NCBI GenBank assembly: GCA_027625915.1
Contig: JANTQA010000045.1
Span: 310,001 to 374,000, forward strand
Reading direction: 5' to 3'
Source: Anaeramoeba flamelloides
Taxonomy: Eukaryota > Metamonada > Anaeramoebidae
Length of the DNA stretch: 64,000 nucleotides
Shown: positions 22,199 to 35,699 of the stretch, in pieces
Numbering within the stretch: position 1 is the first letter of the stretch
How the letters are laid out: the number at the start of each line of letters is the position of its first letter
Translations under genes and position numbers: made by a program
The notes under the pieces: generated by a model
What the model was told of the DNA's origin: nothing
Seen by the model: only the letters and a program-made list of their open reading frames with translations
The model's database searches: none

Positions 22199-22800
22199 CG
22201 TTAGGTTTTCCAGAATTTAAAAGAATTGAAAAAAATCTTCAATTTTGCTCAGATTCTTTTGTATTATGGAAAAGAGCCGTTAGCTTTTCTTTGAGTTTTC
22301 TATTTGTTTGGAAAATCAATAGATATTCGTTAGGTTTTTTTGAGTTTTCTATCGATTTTCCAAACAAATAGAAAACTCAAAAAAACCTAACGAAAATCAA
22401 TAGATTTTCACAAATAAAATAGAAAACCACAAAAAAAAAAACTAGAACACTTGATAGATAAAACAGAAAACCTCAAGAAAAGAACAATTAGTTTTTTTTT
22501 TATTTAAGGAATAAAAAGAAAATTTAATAAATTTTCTTTTTATTTGTTAAATTAAAAAAAAAAACTCAATTAACTTTTCTGGAATTCAAAAGAATTGGAA
22601 AAATCTTTGATTATTCTCCATTCTTTTGAATTTTGAAAAAGCTAGTTCCTCTACGATACTCTAAGGCACTTGGCGGACACTTTTGTTAGGTTTTTTTGAG
22701 TTTAAGAAATGTAAACTTAAAATTTATTTAAAAATTTTATTTTTCTCCATTCCTTGAATTTCGTGAAAGCTAGGAACTTGATGGAACTTGATAAAACTTC
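22199..22800. repeat. Hairpin-cassette array H3 (types A, B and C)
   Basis: It starts CGTTAGGTTTTCCAGAATTT (type A). It continues with a type-C hairpin whose arms pair over about 45 nt (GTTTTCTATTTGTTTGGAAA... with TTTCCAAACAAATAGAAAAC), then a type-B hairpin (AAAGAAAATTTAATAAATTT...), then another type A. A linker reads CTCTAAGGCACTTGGCGGAC, the reverse-strand form of the linker seen in the other arrays. It lies alone, about 460 bp after the WIPI gene, without L or D modules. Confidence 0.8.
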
Positions 22801-24049
22801 AGGAATTCTACAAATTTATATTTTCTATTTTTTTTACAAGATTGATTAATTTGTTATACATTTTTGATAATAAAGTTATCATTTTTTTCCTGGTTGTGTT
22901 AAAAAAATGAAATAAAAATAACATATCTACAAAGATGATTTAATGAGTTTATACTTTTGATCAGCTTCTTGTCACTTGCTTACTCTTTAAATTTTCGCTA
23001 TTTTCAAAATTTAAATTATTTTTTTTCATTATTCAAAAATATTTTTTGAGATGATGGTGAGAGTTTCTAATTATTAAAATTAGAAGAGTTGTAGGATAAA
23101 TCAAAATAATAAATTTATCTAAATCGAGTATAGTCGCTGATACTAATGTTCAAAATAAATAAAAATTAAAAGAGTCATTTAATCATCTGACTTATCCAAT
23201 TTCAATATTTTTAACAAAAAAATAATAATAAAATTGCTTTGAAATATAATTTTTGGAGATTAAATTGGTCAATTTGTTTGAGTTTGGTACTTTAAAGATG
23301 ATTTTGGGAAATTCTGTAAGAGTGAAAATTCTTCAAAATTCTTATAATAAATGAGTAATATTTTTTGAATTATTTAATATATTTTATAAACCCAAAAATT
23401 ACAATTCTAAATATGTTTATTTGTTTTTAATTTAATTTTAATTATTGCTATTAACTAATGCTTTTCAAATAATAACTCTTGAAATTTTGTTTATTTCTCT
23501 AATATAGGTAAATTATAATTCTAAATTTGCGATATTAAAAATATCGTTCATCGAGAATTATAATTAGTATATTTTTTGAATTTTGAATTCACTAAAACAA
23601 CACGAGTTATTTCAGGAAAAGAAGGGTAACCTTTTTTTAAAATAATATCCTTTTTAAACTCAATTCAAATAATAACTGTCTAAATATCTAAAATTATTAT
23701 TTATCCTAAAATTGATTTTAGATAATAATAAATCAACTTGTTTGTTAGTTAGACATTGTTTTAAAAAGAAAAGGTATAAAAGTTTTGTTTCACGATTTTT
23801 AATGTTATTATTTCAGTGTGAATTGTGGGTGGTATTTTTTACTCTTGATCTAAAAAAATTGTTTTGCATAGAAGGTTTAATCTTGACAAAATCTCTGAGT
23901 GAAGGTAAAAGTTATTGCATATTTTTTAATGTTTGAAAAATAGTATACATCTTTATCATATTGTCAATTGTTTTATTGGAATTTGCTGTACTTTGTTTTG
24001 TCAAAAAGTTTTTTAATTTAGTGTTTTTATTTGGAAATATCTTTGTATA
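22801..24049. other. AT-rich intergenic stretch
   Basis: I see no gene, long inverted repeat or recognisable element here, apart from a small palindrome at about 23693-23735 (ATCCTAAAATTGATTTTAGAT). The 74-codon open frame at 23712-23936 has no recognisable features and is not called. Confidence 0.5.
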
Positions 24050-24220
24050 CAGTCAGTTTCACTTTTAAGACACAAACTTTGAACCAAATTTAAGGCACAT
24101 AAAAATCCCAAATTAAAGCAGATTTTTTGGAATTTTTTTTTATACAATTTAATTTACTAGAATTTGAATTTTGTGCCTTAATTTGAGATTTTTTTTGTGC
24201 CTTAAAAGTGAAACTGACTG
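24050..24220. mobile_element. M4 palindromic MITE, Tc1/mariner type, copy a
   Basis: It has perfect CAGTCAGTTTCACTTTTAAG ends in inverted orientation, flanked by TA on both sides, as expected for Tc1/mariner target duplication. The arms include GGCACA(T)AAA and TCCCAAATTAAAG-like blocks and nearly meet in the middle, so the 171-bp unit is almost one hairpin. Confidence 0.85.
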
Positions 24221-24519
24221 TATATAAAAATGAATTATTTCAGATTTCTTAGTATTATAATTATTGAGATTTTTTGGAGATTGGTGATTTGTAAAATTTT
24301 AACAAAATACCCCATTTATTGATATTTTATGGATCTTAATTCCTGACATTTTTATTTTTATAATTCTAATAGTAATAGGGATAATAAAACAAAATTAAAA
24401 ATTTTATCAAAATTTAATCATATTAAAGAATTTTTCAAATAAAATTGAGATTGTTCCATTCTCTATTAAACTTTGTATGAGTCAAAGCTACCCATTTATC
24501 CGAGGGTACAATTATTTTT

Positions 24520-25025
24520 TATATTAAACCTTGGAAGAACAAATAAGAAATAAGTAAAATAATACAGACCAAAGGATACTTGGTACTCATATTAAACAAA
24601 TCGAATCAATCAATAAATTTTCTTAAAAAATGAATAACTCAAATTTTTACTTACCAGAGAAAAAAACAGCAATGTACATTTGGATCATTCAATCGAAGAT
24701 CAAATAAAATAACAATAAAAACTAATATTATATCTCTGCAATCATTTTCACTGTTTCAATAATATATAAGTTTAACGTATTTATTTACTGTCTATAGATC
24801 TTACAAGTAGAAAAGTTTTTTCAAATGGATTAGGTTCAATAAAAATTACTTTTGAAAAAATGATCAAAAAAAATGTGAAAAAATGATTTCAATTTTGATG
24901 ATTCTAAATTAAATTTACAAAATAAATTTTTTCTTCTAATATTCATTTTGAAACTCTTAAAGTACATTTAATTCACACATTACAAATTTACTCACTTCGA
25001 CTGGGAAATGGTATATAAAAGTGCA
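24520..25025. repeat. Dispersed repeat R4, copy c
   Basis: It matches R4a and R4b from TTAAACCTTGGAAGAACAAA to GACTGGGAAATGGTATA. It is non-coding and ends about 435 bp downstream of the GCN1 stop; the gap (25026-25460) holds nothing I can identify. Confidence 0.6.
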
Positions 25026-25460
25026 CACCTTTTGAGAGTTTGTCTACTAATTTTTTTCAATAAAATTATTATTTTTGAAACGATAAACTAGTATCTTATC
25101 AAAGGTATTTCCAAAAAAGTGTTAGATTTCTTTTTCATAATTTTAAATTATTCTTAATTCACTCAATTCCCTTAAGAATAATAATAACAGTGATAATTTC
25201 TGGGACCATTTTCGAATTTATTCCTCATTAAGCATTTTACGGTCAAAGATAAGTCCCTAAACTTAAACCAACAGATTTGCTCATAAATTCAAAATAATAA
25301 TTCTAAGGAATACATTAATTCTGGAAGAAAAAAAAAATACAAATATAACAAGCCAATTAAAAGAATAAAAATTTTATTGTATCTCTAAAAAAAGATTGAT
25401 TTTCTTTTTCGATGAATAAAAAAAAAATAAAATAAAAAATATAATTTTTTTTTTTTTTTT

Positions 25461-28400
25461 TTAAATTTCAAGTTCATCAAAATCACTCTCTTCTTCGCGT
25501 TCAATTTGACGAATAAAGAACTCTTGAGTATTTTTTCTGAGGTTTTGGTTTAATTTGCTTAAAAATTTGGTAACATCTTTATTGTTTATATTATGTAAAT
25601 CCATGATCCCAATCAAAACTTTATTTGCTGCCTTTTTAACTTTGCTTGATCTGCCCTTGATCATTGTGATCAATTTGGGTACCAATTCCTTTTTCCAATC
25701 AACGAAAAGCTTTCTATTATTTCTGACGAGTCTTTTGAGAGCGTACAAAGTTGCGACCCTTATTCCGACCAATTCGTTTTTCAAATTTGAATTACAAAAG
25801 ATTTTGAATTTACTAAAGAGCTTTGATTGCAATTCTTTCTCGTTGTCGAGGACTGAGATGTATTCTGCCAATAGGATGAGCCCTGCTTTAATTAAAACGG
25901 TTTTATCTTCTTTGATCAATTGGAAGCAGGCGTTTAGGAATTCGTCTTGAGGGAAATTTTCAATTTTGAGGCAGTCTCTGTCATAGTGGACGGAGAAGAA
26001 TAAGGCGTTTGTGAGCCCGTGTGGGGTATCCCACGAAACCGAAATGAAGGATCCGTTAAACTCTTCGTTCAGTTTTTCCAAGAGCCTTGTTAGTAATGCG
26101 ACTTTCTGCTGGTCGTCCTTGATAAATTTGATCATGGTACCAAATGCCTTACCGGCCTCCTGCCTGATCGAAATGAACTCATTGGAAAACGCTGTGAATA
26201 AAAATTCTTCGAACTGGATCAGGCACTTGTCTGAGATCTTGTGCCCGATTTCGTTGATCATTTGATACAATGCGTAAAAGGTCGTTTCGAGGGATTCAAT
26301 TGACTCGCCAGACATGTATCCGGATTCTGCATACAGCGCCTTATACAGTTCTGTAAAGACATTTTCGGGCTTTGGTTGGATTTTGATGAGTTCACTGAGC
26401 GTGAAGGCCGACAATTTACGGACAGATTGGGAATTTGAGGCAAGCCCCCTGATCAGTAGGGTTTGGATGGGGCCCAAAAACGGACGCACTCTGAGCCCGC
26501 CCTTTTGGATGATTAAACAAAAGCATTCCAATATGGAAACCTTAACCTCCCAACTAAATCGATCTGAGGCAACACGGATCAATGGACCCAAAAATTTGGG
26601 CAAAATTCTGCTGCATGCCTTTGGTGTCGTTGTGTCCAAATATGTGGAAATCAGGTTGGCAGAGTATTCCTTGATTTCAGAGGAGCCGTGAACGATACCC
26701 CAATTAATGCTTTTGCTGATTTGCACAAAGCTGTTGTCGATCAAAAATGCGTTGATTGGCTTTCTGGATCTGTTCTTGATCGTGATATCAACATTTTCGG
26801 ACAGGTCCCTCAGGTATTGCACGATCTTCTTGAAAAAGTAAACGAGCTCTTGGGAGGGTATTCTTTTGATCAACTCGTTAAATGCCGTGATTGCGCCCTT
26901 GCAGACCAATTGGCTTTGGTTGTTGAATTGGTTAATGAGGATTTGGAACAACTTATTAGCAATTTGCTCCATATCGTATGTGCTATTCTTCAAGAATTCT
27001 GTGAGGCATTCAAAGCCAAAGATTTGAACATCATTCTCATGGTAGTCAATTAGTGTCCTAAAGGAATCAAGCAATGTGCGAATGCTTACGGATCCCATTG
27101 TCGAACATATCAATTTGGCTGTTTGCATGGACTGTTGTCTTGTTGTTTCAAGGTCCTTTTCGTCGTCCTTGTCTCTCATTTTTTTACTAATCTTCATTTT
27201 TAATTTCTCCTCATCAATATTGTCTTCGTCGTCGTCATCATCATCATCTTGGCCATATTCAACTTCAATTTCGGAAGAATCTTCGGAATATTCGCTTCCG
27301 TCTTGATCTTCTTCTTCTTCGTCCTCATCCTCGTCATTTAAATTGTAATATTTCTTTTTCAAAATATTTGAATAGTTGGAGTACACGATCTCCTGGTTGG
27401 TGTAATTTTCACAAAGCGCAATTAAGATTGGCTTGATGTATTGTGTCAATGTGTCATTGGCCACACTGACAATACTTTCAAGTGCCTTAGCTTTAAACAG
27501 GGTAATTTTAGGATAGAGCAATTGTGGAATTAAATCTGGCAAAATTAGTTTTGCTCTTTTGCCCAATAATCTGGTGAGGCCATTTAATCCGCGTTCACGG
27601 TTCTTTTCGTTTTGAAGCATTAATAGCAAAGGAGGCAATATGAGGGAAACGGACTTGGAGCGGAATAGTTTGTAGAATTCGTCAAAGCTATTGGCGGCTT
27701 CCTTTCGAACGATTTTTTCTGGATCGCAAAGCGTCATCAAGATGCAATCAACAATTTCGTCGATGTGCTTGATGAGCGCAGCCTTCTTTGAAGACATCAA
27801 AATTCCCCGCAGTCCTACACAGACGCCCTGTCTTTCCCCGACGTTTTCGGATTTGAGGAATTTGCCAAATAATGGCAAGAGCGTTTCCATAATCGGTATT
27901 TTCAATCTCGTCAGCTCGCCGAGCGTGGAGCTGGATATCGTCTTTTCCCATTTATTCTTGGACTGGATCATTTTGATTACATAGCTTAAAATGTTGGGTA
28001 GCAGATACACCAGGGTCGAGGGTGTTCGGTACACATAATTTTTCCAGGTACTCAGGGAGTTCTTCGAGACAGCACGATTCTCGTCGGATCTCAAGATGAA
28101 CAGTGCAGAATAGATCTTCCTATAGAGCGCGTCACCGAGATGCTTTTGGATCCTCTTCTGGATGATCTCGGGATCGTTGATGAATTCCATTTGCTTGCTT
28201 TTTTTGGCTTGCTCTTGCTTCTTCTTTTTTTTGATCAGCTCCTTTTCCTCGATCGACAATTTCTTCTTGGTTTCATCGACCATCAGCGTATTTTGCGAGG
28301 GCACCCCAATATTTGTGATCTCGATCGAGTCGTAGCCCGAAATCTTTCTGAACAATTGGTTGATCAGCTCGAGGGAATTGGATCTGATGTTCCAATTATT

Positions 28401-31400
28401 GGAGAACATGGCACGCACGATTTCTTGGATGAGAATTTTGGGGTATTTGTCGCAGTATTGCTTAATGATTGCCCTGCCTGCCTTGAGTGCGGCCACTCTT
28501 ACGTCTTCGATGGAGTCAGCAAGCGAGTTGATGATACAGTTCAAAACGGGCTGGATCAGCTTCTTCAAGTTTTCCTTGAAGGCGTAGGGCAGGAAAATGA
28601 AGATCGCCAAATTCCCCTCCCTGATGTACGCCTTCTTGTTTTTGGTCCTTTCCAGAATCTCGGGGAGCCTTTCCTCCAATCGCTCGATGCCCAGCACGGA
28701 ATAAACCTGCGCGAATCCCTGCGCCGCGCCGTGCCTTTCCACCGATCCCTTGTCGGAGTTGATGATCTTCAGGAGCCACTCGATCAAGTCGGGGAATTTC
28801 TCCTCGCCGATTCCCTGTAGCAGTTTGCCGATGGCGTTCGCCGATAGCGATCTGACCCTTGGCTGCGAGTCCAGCAGCAAATTTTTCAACTTGGGGATCA
28901 CAAGGTCGACATAGTACACAACGTCCTTGGGGTCCGTGAGCGAGCACATTTCGCCGAGGAACTGCGCCGACATGATCTTGATCCTTGTCAATCGCTCCTT
29001 CAGCCCGCGTATGACGATGGGCATGATTAAACTGAGCTCGGGGGCCTTGATGATGTTTCCAAAGGTGGTTTTGATCAGCAGCCTGAGTGCATTGGCGGTG
29101 TGTTCCGAGGGCTCGTTTAATGCGAGGAGCAGCTCCTTGCTGATCGACTTGATTTCCGGGTTTTCGATGACCGAGATGATCTTGCTGAGCCCGTCCGAGC
29201 ACAGCTCTCTGATCTGCGTTTTGGCCGATTTCGACATGTCGACCAGGATCGGGACAATTGTCGGGAGCACCTGAGAGAGCTCGTTTGGCGCGCAGTAGGC
29301 AAAGTTGCCCAGAATTTCAATTGCGGCGGCCTTGGTTCGCCACGATTTCACTTGCAGGCTTTCGGTGATCAGTGGCAGCATCTTTTTGATCCCGGGCTTG
29401 GTCAGGTTCCCGATGATGATTTTGGACGCCAATGTGCTTTGCTCGCGCACCGATTTGTCCGTGTCGCCAAATCCCTTCAGCAAATTTGGCAAGATCTGTG
29501 GCAGGTACACCTCCAATTGCGATCCCAAAAAGAGGCTGAGCGTTTCGATCAAAATGACCGCGCCCCTTCGTGTGTGGTTCTTTTCCGATTTCATTGCGTT
29601 GACAATCTTGGTGATGATGTCGTACTTTCCGAGCGTTCTTGCCCTCAGGCCCTGTATCATTCCAGAAAGCCCATAGCTCGCGCCCTTCTGGTTCGAGTAT
29701 TTGGTGGATTTGAAAATTTTGTTCAAGAGCGAATCGAAGATCTTGTTCAAGTATTCTTCGTCCTTTCGAAAGGACTTGATCAGTTCGCCGGCGCTTTGCC
29801 CAACAGCGCGTTGGATGCTTTCGGAGGCGATCCCGAGGCAACTTAGGATCTTGGCAACGATCTTTTTCAACTCGTTCAAATCCTTAATGTGCTTGCCAAC
29901 CTTCCCTAAGAAGATGATGACTCCCCTTCGAATTAGGTCGTCAACTTGGTTGTCCTCGGGCTTGGTTTTCAAAAATAGCTCAAAAATGGGGCGCAAGAAT
30001 TTGAGCGCATTTTGCGATTGGTTTTTAATAATGTTGCACCCAGTCAAGACCAAGGTCTCGTGGACCTCGTTGGAATAGTCTCCCAATGCCTTTTTTTGGA
30101 TCAAAAATTTGTAAAAGGAGTTCATAAATTCTGGCTTGCTGCCAAAGATTTCTAATTTGGAGCAATGGTTCCAGCACAGCGCCACGCCGTGTCTAAATCT
30201 CCATTGATCTTCGTATTTTAACTCCCTTGTGGCGCCCTTTGCGTTGAGCTTTTGAAATTGCTCCTTGTTTTTTTTCATCTTATTTTCTTCGTTGAGAGAT
30301 CGTTTCAGCTCCTTAATCGTTTTCCTTTTGGGATTGCTTTCTTCTTGCACTCTCCGTTCATACTCTGCATTTTCCCTTTTAACGCTCACAAGAAACTTTG
30401 TATATAAGTCTTCAAAGGCCCTAATGATTAAATCTGGGTTTTCCTTGATGAAATTACATAGTCCAGAGGCAATAATGTTTCTTATGTCCAAGGAATCATG
30501 ATGCAATTCAGAAATAATGAGGTTTCTGATCCTTAATTTGGATTTCGGGGACTGCAATGACTCAAATTTATTGCTCTTGATGATACCTAACGCCTTCCCG
30601 CTATTTCTTTTGGACTTGTCATCCTTGCATAGCACCAATAATCTCGAGAGCAAATTGCCACTTGGATCGTCCACTAAGTTATTTTTGATTGTGCCCAGAC
30701 AGTAATATCTTACAGTTTCATTTATCGAGTACAGGCTTTTAATAATGGGTTGTATTGATCGGGCAGTTGTACAATTATCCCCGACTTTGATTAATGTTTC
30801 GCCTGCTCGTTGTGCTAATGGTGGATAATTGTTGATAATATTGATTAATTCCCCCAAGACCAATGGCTGGAAGGAATAAAAATCGCAATTATAATGCAGA
30901 TCAATGATCGACAAAATTAAATCGTGTAGGCCCTTTGTATATTTTTTGATTTTTAATCCCTGCGAAAATATTGGGAAAATGAAGCAAAAGCTTGCATCAT
31001 TAATCGTTCCGCTATCATTATGTAAATTTTCTAATTCTATTTCAAGATCGATTTCTTTTTCTTTTTTTTTTTCCTTTTCCTTTTCTTCTTCATCATCGTA
31101 ATCGTAGTCATCATCATCATCATCATCATTTTTAATTTTACAAATTTTTGAAATTTTTTGAATGATCATTTGTATAAATGTGTTTAGGTTTAAATTATTT
31201 ACAGTAGAAAATTCGGAAATGTACTTTTCGCCATAAATTAATTCGATGCAATTAATTATTCCTGGTGCAAATTTTTTTAATTTATTATCCAAAATTGGTG
31301 CTATTTCTTTTAAAATATCCATTGTTGGGCCATGGAATAATTGAATGTTTAATAATTTAAATAATTGTTGTTGGAAATATGGAATTTCATCAATGGCACG

Positions 31401-34400
31401 AGTAAAACCAATTTTTAAGATTTTTTTGACGAGCATTAAATTGCAATTCATTAATAACCTTGATTGTTCAATGTTATTTCGAATGACGGTTTCCTTGTTA
31501 ATAATCTCAATTTTTTCATTCAGGATTACTTCTAATGGATCCTTTTTTTGTTCAGTCGTCCCGGTACCTTTTCCTTTTCCTCTTCCTTTTCCTCTTCCTC
31601 TTCCTCTTCCTCTTCCTTTGCTTCCTCTTCCTTTATTCGAGCTTTGGCTGTTTTTTTTTTTCCTTTCAATTTCTTCCCTGACCTTTTGTTCCCATAGCTC
31701 ATCTTCATAATCATAAAGTGCCTTGGTTCCCTTTGCCCGTTTTTTTTTTGTGCCATCTAAAGTTTTTATATGATCTAATTTCCTCTGAATTTTTTCATTC
31801 ATGGTGATTGATAAAGTATTTTCTTGCGTTTTATATACTTCTAAATCATAATCAGAGAAACTTGAAAAAATATTTATTTCCTTATTAATTTGCGTGTCAA
31901 TATATTTGGATAAAAATTTAGTTGTGGAATCCCATGAAAATAATAATAAATATTCAAAGCAGTTTTGGGCTATTGTAGATTTTATTTTAAATTGTTCGTT
32001 TAGTGGAATATTTAGAGTTTTTTTTTTCCTTATTCTTCGTTTTTTTTTTTTTTTTTTGACTGGTTGCTTATTAGTTGTTTTTTTAGTAGTCACTTTCTTG
32101 TTTTTGTGTGTTTCTTCTTTTTTTTCTTTTGGTTCTTTTTCTTGAGGAATCTTTTTTTCTGGCATTTTTAACATTGTTTCTAGCAATTGGAATAATTCGT
32201 CAAGATTTAAATTTAATTGATTGATAAAATCCCAATTTTTATTAATCATTTTGAAAATATTTTTTAAAAATACTTTATTTTTAATTAAAGGATCCGATAC
32301 TAATAATAATATTTGATTGCAATTTTCTTTAAAGGATTGTATTTTAAGAATAGACAAAATAAAATTTTGAAGATACAATTTTGTCCTTAATTTTTCTCTT
32401 TCCTTTTCTTTTTCCTTTTCTTGTAACTTTTCCATTTCGGCTTCAAAATCTCTTTCCTTTTCCTTTCCTTTTCCTTTTCCTTTTCCTTTTCCTTTTCCTT
32501 TTCCTTTTCCTGTTTCTTTTTCTTTTTCGTTTTCTTTTTCCATTTTTTCTTTTTCAATATTTTTACTTTTTTCAATGTTTTTATTTTTATAATTTAATTC
32601 ATATAATTGCTTTGAAATAATTTCAAATAAAAAGTTTAACTCATTAGGTTTCATCATTAAAATAACATTTTTTAATAAAACCTGGTTTATCCTTTTTCTA
32701 ATTTTAAAAGATCTTTGTTGGATGAAATAAAATAATTCGACCCAAAGGATTTCAATTTTTTTATTTTCAAGTTGCAAGGCTTTTGCGATTAAATAGTTTA
32801 AATAGTCACACTGTATCAAAATTTCTCTTTCATTTAAATTTGTTAGGAAATTTAGTTCGTGAATGGTGTCCATTTTGGAAAAAAATTCTTGGAAATTTCT
32901 TTTACTTTTAATCTTTTCAGAGCATTCTTGACTATATTTATCCATTTTTAATAAGGACAAGCCAGCTAAAACAGATTCTTTCCCACTTTGAATCGACTCA
33001 TCGGAACGTCTTAAAATTTTTAACAAGGGAACAACTAATCTTAAAAATAGCTTATATATTTGTTGGCTTAAATCCCGTTTCAATATTTCTGGTAAATAAG
33101 CCAAAAAGCTAAATCTTTCAAGAATTACTTTGGAATTTATATACTTGAGAATTTGATCAAAGATGGCCTTTGGGATTTTGTCACAGTAGGAGATCCAAAT
33201 TAGGATGGTTTGTGCATAAAGAGGTTTGATTTCATTTTGCGTTTCTTTATCAAACATTTTAAATAGCTCGGTAGCAATTTGCTCGCAATATTTATTTGAT
33301 AGCCATCTTAAATTATTACTCTTGACAACCTTTTGGATCGATAATAAATATCCCTTTTTTTCATTAGAATATTGCGATGATTTCAAATTTGTTAATAATT
33401 TCTCTATTAGCAGATTTTCAATGCTTTCTTTTTCGCTTGTTTGCTTAATTATCTTACTTAAGGAATTAATGGCTATTAATTGTGATCCCTCTGAGACTAA
33501 AAATGGTTTGACTAATGGATAAATCGAGTTGTTTAAATACAAGCTATAATCAATATTCAAATATTGGATCAAATTTTTGAAGGAATGCAACGAAGAGTCA
33601 GGGTTCCTTTTGAACCCTCTTGTAAGTGTTGGTAGGATTTGCTTTTTGAATTGGTCGTGTGGAATGGTTTGGATTAATCGTGAATAGCATTCGTATACAC
33701 TCTTTGGTTGCTTAACGGAGGACTCAAGGATAGTGCTGATATAGAGTTCAATCAATGATGGTTGGTATTTCGTTTTGAACTCCTCGCGGCCTTTTTTTAA
33801 ACAGTCCTCAACAAGACAGGAATAAAAAAAATGGATTCCTGTAAAATGGGACTTTTTTTTTTTTTCCTTTTCTTTTGGTTCTTCTTTGCTAGTCAATAAT
33901 AAACTGTCCAATAACTTTGATCCTTCGCCAATTGCCCTAATTGTTTCGATGATTTTCTTTTTTCCACACTTTGAAAAGGATTTTTTCATACCCAGCAAAA
34001 AGGAAGAGAGATCAACAAACAATTTGACGATCATATTGTACTGTTTCGTTTGAAATTTGCTGAAAATTTCCTTGGGTAAATTTTTTAATACAGCACATAA
34101 CCATCTTAGGAGTGTGTATTTTTCATTACAATTATCTTTTGCTGAAGTGCTAAAATTCGTTTGTTTTGTGGGTTTTTATTATTTTGATGTTTTTTTTTTA
34201 TTATTTTTTTTGTTTTTTTTTTTTTGGATAAAATGCAAAAAGTCAGAAATAAAGAAAAAAAAAAAATATTTTTTTTTATTAAAAAGCAATTAAAACATAT
34301 TTGATAAAAGTGAATTTGTTTGCGCTAAGAAAAATTGTTGAAATTGTTTTTTTTTTTTTTTTTTTTTTTTTGAGAGTGAGTGTTTACTTTTGAAATTTTT

Positions 34401-34713
34401 CTGTTGCTTGGACTAATTTTTGTAAGAAATATGTTCCAAATTTTGCTTTCTCATTATCTGTTGTGGATTTGGTTAAAAAGGTAATTAATTGTTCAATAAC
34501 TAGCTTTGATTTTCGATCAGTATATTGAAACAAAGTTAATCGAATGATGGTGTATAATGTTGGTATTGCTTTTGATGGTAAGACTTGGAGTTTTTCAAGT
34601 TCAGGAATAAGCTCTTTTGTTATTAAGGTTTTCCTTTTTTTAGTAGACGAGGTATTAATCTCTAAAAAGATTTTTGTTAATAAATCTTGTAATTTTGGAT
34701 CTAGGTCAGACAT
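25461..34713 (-). CDS. GCN1: GCN1, eIF2-alpha kinase activator (HEAT-repeat protein), two exons
   Basis: Exon 1 is 34713-34388 and exon 2 is 34149-25461 (minus strand). The 238-nt intron has donor GTAAAC and acceptor TTTTAG, phase 2, and makes ...EKFQ|N|TSAKDN. The product is 3,004 aa against about 2,670 in human and yeast. It is almost entirely HEAT repeats. The centre (about residues 1490-2160) is the eEF3-like region and following repeats, with typical text such as QKGASYGLSGMIQGL and GDTDKSVREQSTLASKIIIG. GCN1 sits on stalled or collided ribosomes and passes the signal to the kinase GCN2. Extra length comes from low-complexity inserts: a GKGKGK run, a GRGRGKGRGKGKG run, poly-Asp, and a long DED/EEE tract. 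The central third is visibly richer in G+C than the flanks. The long exon has no breaks. The identification is firm. Confidence 0.93.
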
Positions 34714-35170
34714 TTCTGTTATCGAAGAGAATAGGTTTATTAATTTATAACAAACAAATTAATAAAAAAAAAAAAATAAAAATAGAAATAAAAGAAAAAA
34801 TGATGAGAAAAATAAATTGTGTAGAATTATCTGACTTTTTGTTTGTTTAGACTGTAACTTTGAAGTGTTGAAATTTTTTGAAATGATTTTTAATTTGGAG
34901 AGTGATGTATGAAATTTTTTTGTTTTTTTTTTCCTCTCAATGATTCAGACACTCTTGGAAAAAGCACTTTATTTTTGAAGATTAGTAAATCTATATAATG
35001 TTTAAAGATCACTGTGTTGTTCAAAATAACCAATTTAGACAAAAATAACTCGAGTTTTTTTAAATTACCGTTTTTTGAAAAACCACTTTTCAGTTCAGAT
35101 CAAAAAGTCAATTTCTCAACCATTTACAGTATTGACTTTTATAAATTTTATTTTTCAGACTTTAAGGTTT
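34714..35170. other. Upstream region of GCN1
   Basis: This is AT-rich sequence between the GCN1 start codon and the long palindrome. There is no gene and no recognisable element. A promoter must lie here or just upstream, but no motif stands out. Confidence 0.4.
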
Positions 35171-35580
35171 ATCCAAAATAAAGACACAATTTGGATCTTA
35201 CAAATTAAAACATCAGTGAATTAGATTCTTTATCGCTTTAGATCCAGAAGAACTATAAAATTTCAAAAATTTAGGAAAAGGTAAATTTGTCAGAAAAGAT
35301 ACTTTATTGGAAGATGGTATTAAAATCCACAACCCAACCATCTTTCTTCTAAGTCCATTTTTTCAGTGTTTTTTATTGGAAACTCAGCAATACTTCAATT
35401 AGAAGAAAGATGGTTGGGTTGTGGATTTTAATACCATCTTCCAATAAAGTATCTTTTCTGACAAATTTACCTTTTCCTAAATTTTTGAAATTTTATAGTT
35501 CTTCTGGATCTAAAGCGATAAAGAATCTAATTCACTGATGTTTTAATTTGTAAGATCCAAATGGTGGCTTTATTTTAGAT
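35171..35580. repeat. Long palindrome with 164-bp perfect arms
   Basis: The left arm 35189-35352 is the exact reverse complement of the right arm 35399-35562, with no mismatch in 164 nt. The arms are separated by a 46-nt loop. Beyond them about 18 bp on each side still pair with a few mismatches (ATCCAAAATAAAGACAC against its partner), so the outer part is older or less constrained. If transcribed it would give a very stable hairpin RNA. No coding frame is seen. It may be a young MITE, a source of small RNA, or a fold-back made by a replication error. Confidence 0.95.
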
Positions 35581-35699
35581 AGTCCTTAAATGTTGTTTTC
35601 CAAATTTTGTGTTTTTAAGTGTTGTTTTCATAGTGTTTAAATATTGTTTTGGGTTTTTAATTGTTGCAGAAAATGAAAATTTTTGAAGAGTGTGTTTAT

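Noticed and set aside
25555-33522. Many long frames on the plus strand, and other minus frames, across 25.5-33.5 kb
   Set aside because: They are shadows of the GCN1 exon. They are favoured by its codon use and low-complexity tracts and show no independent domain.
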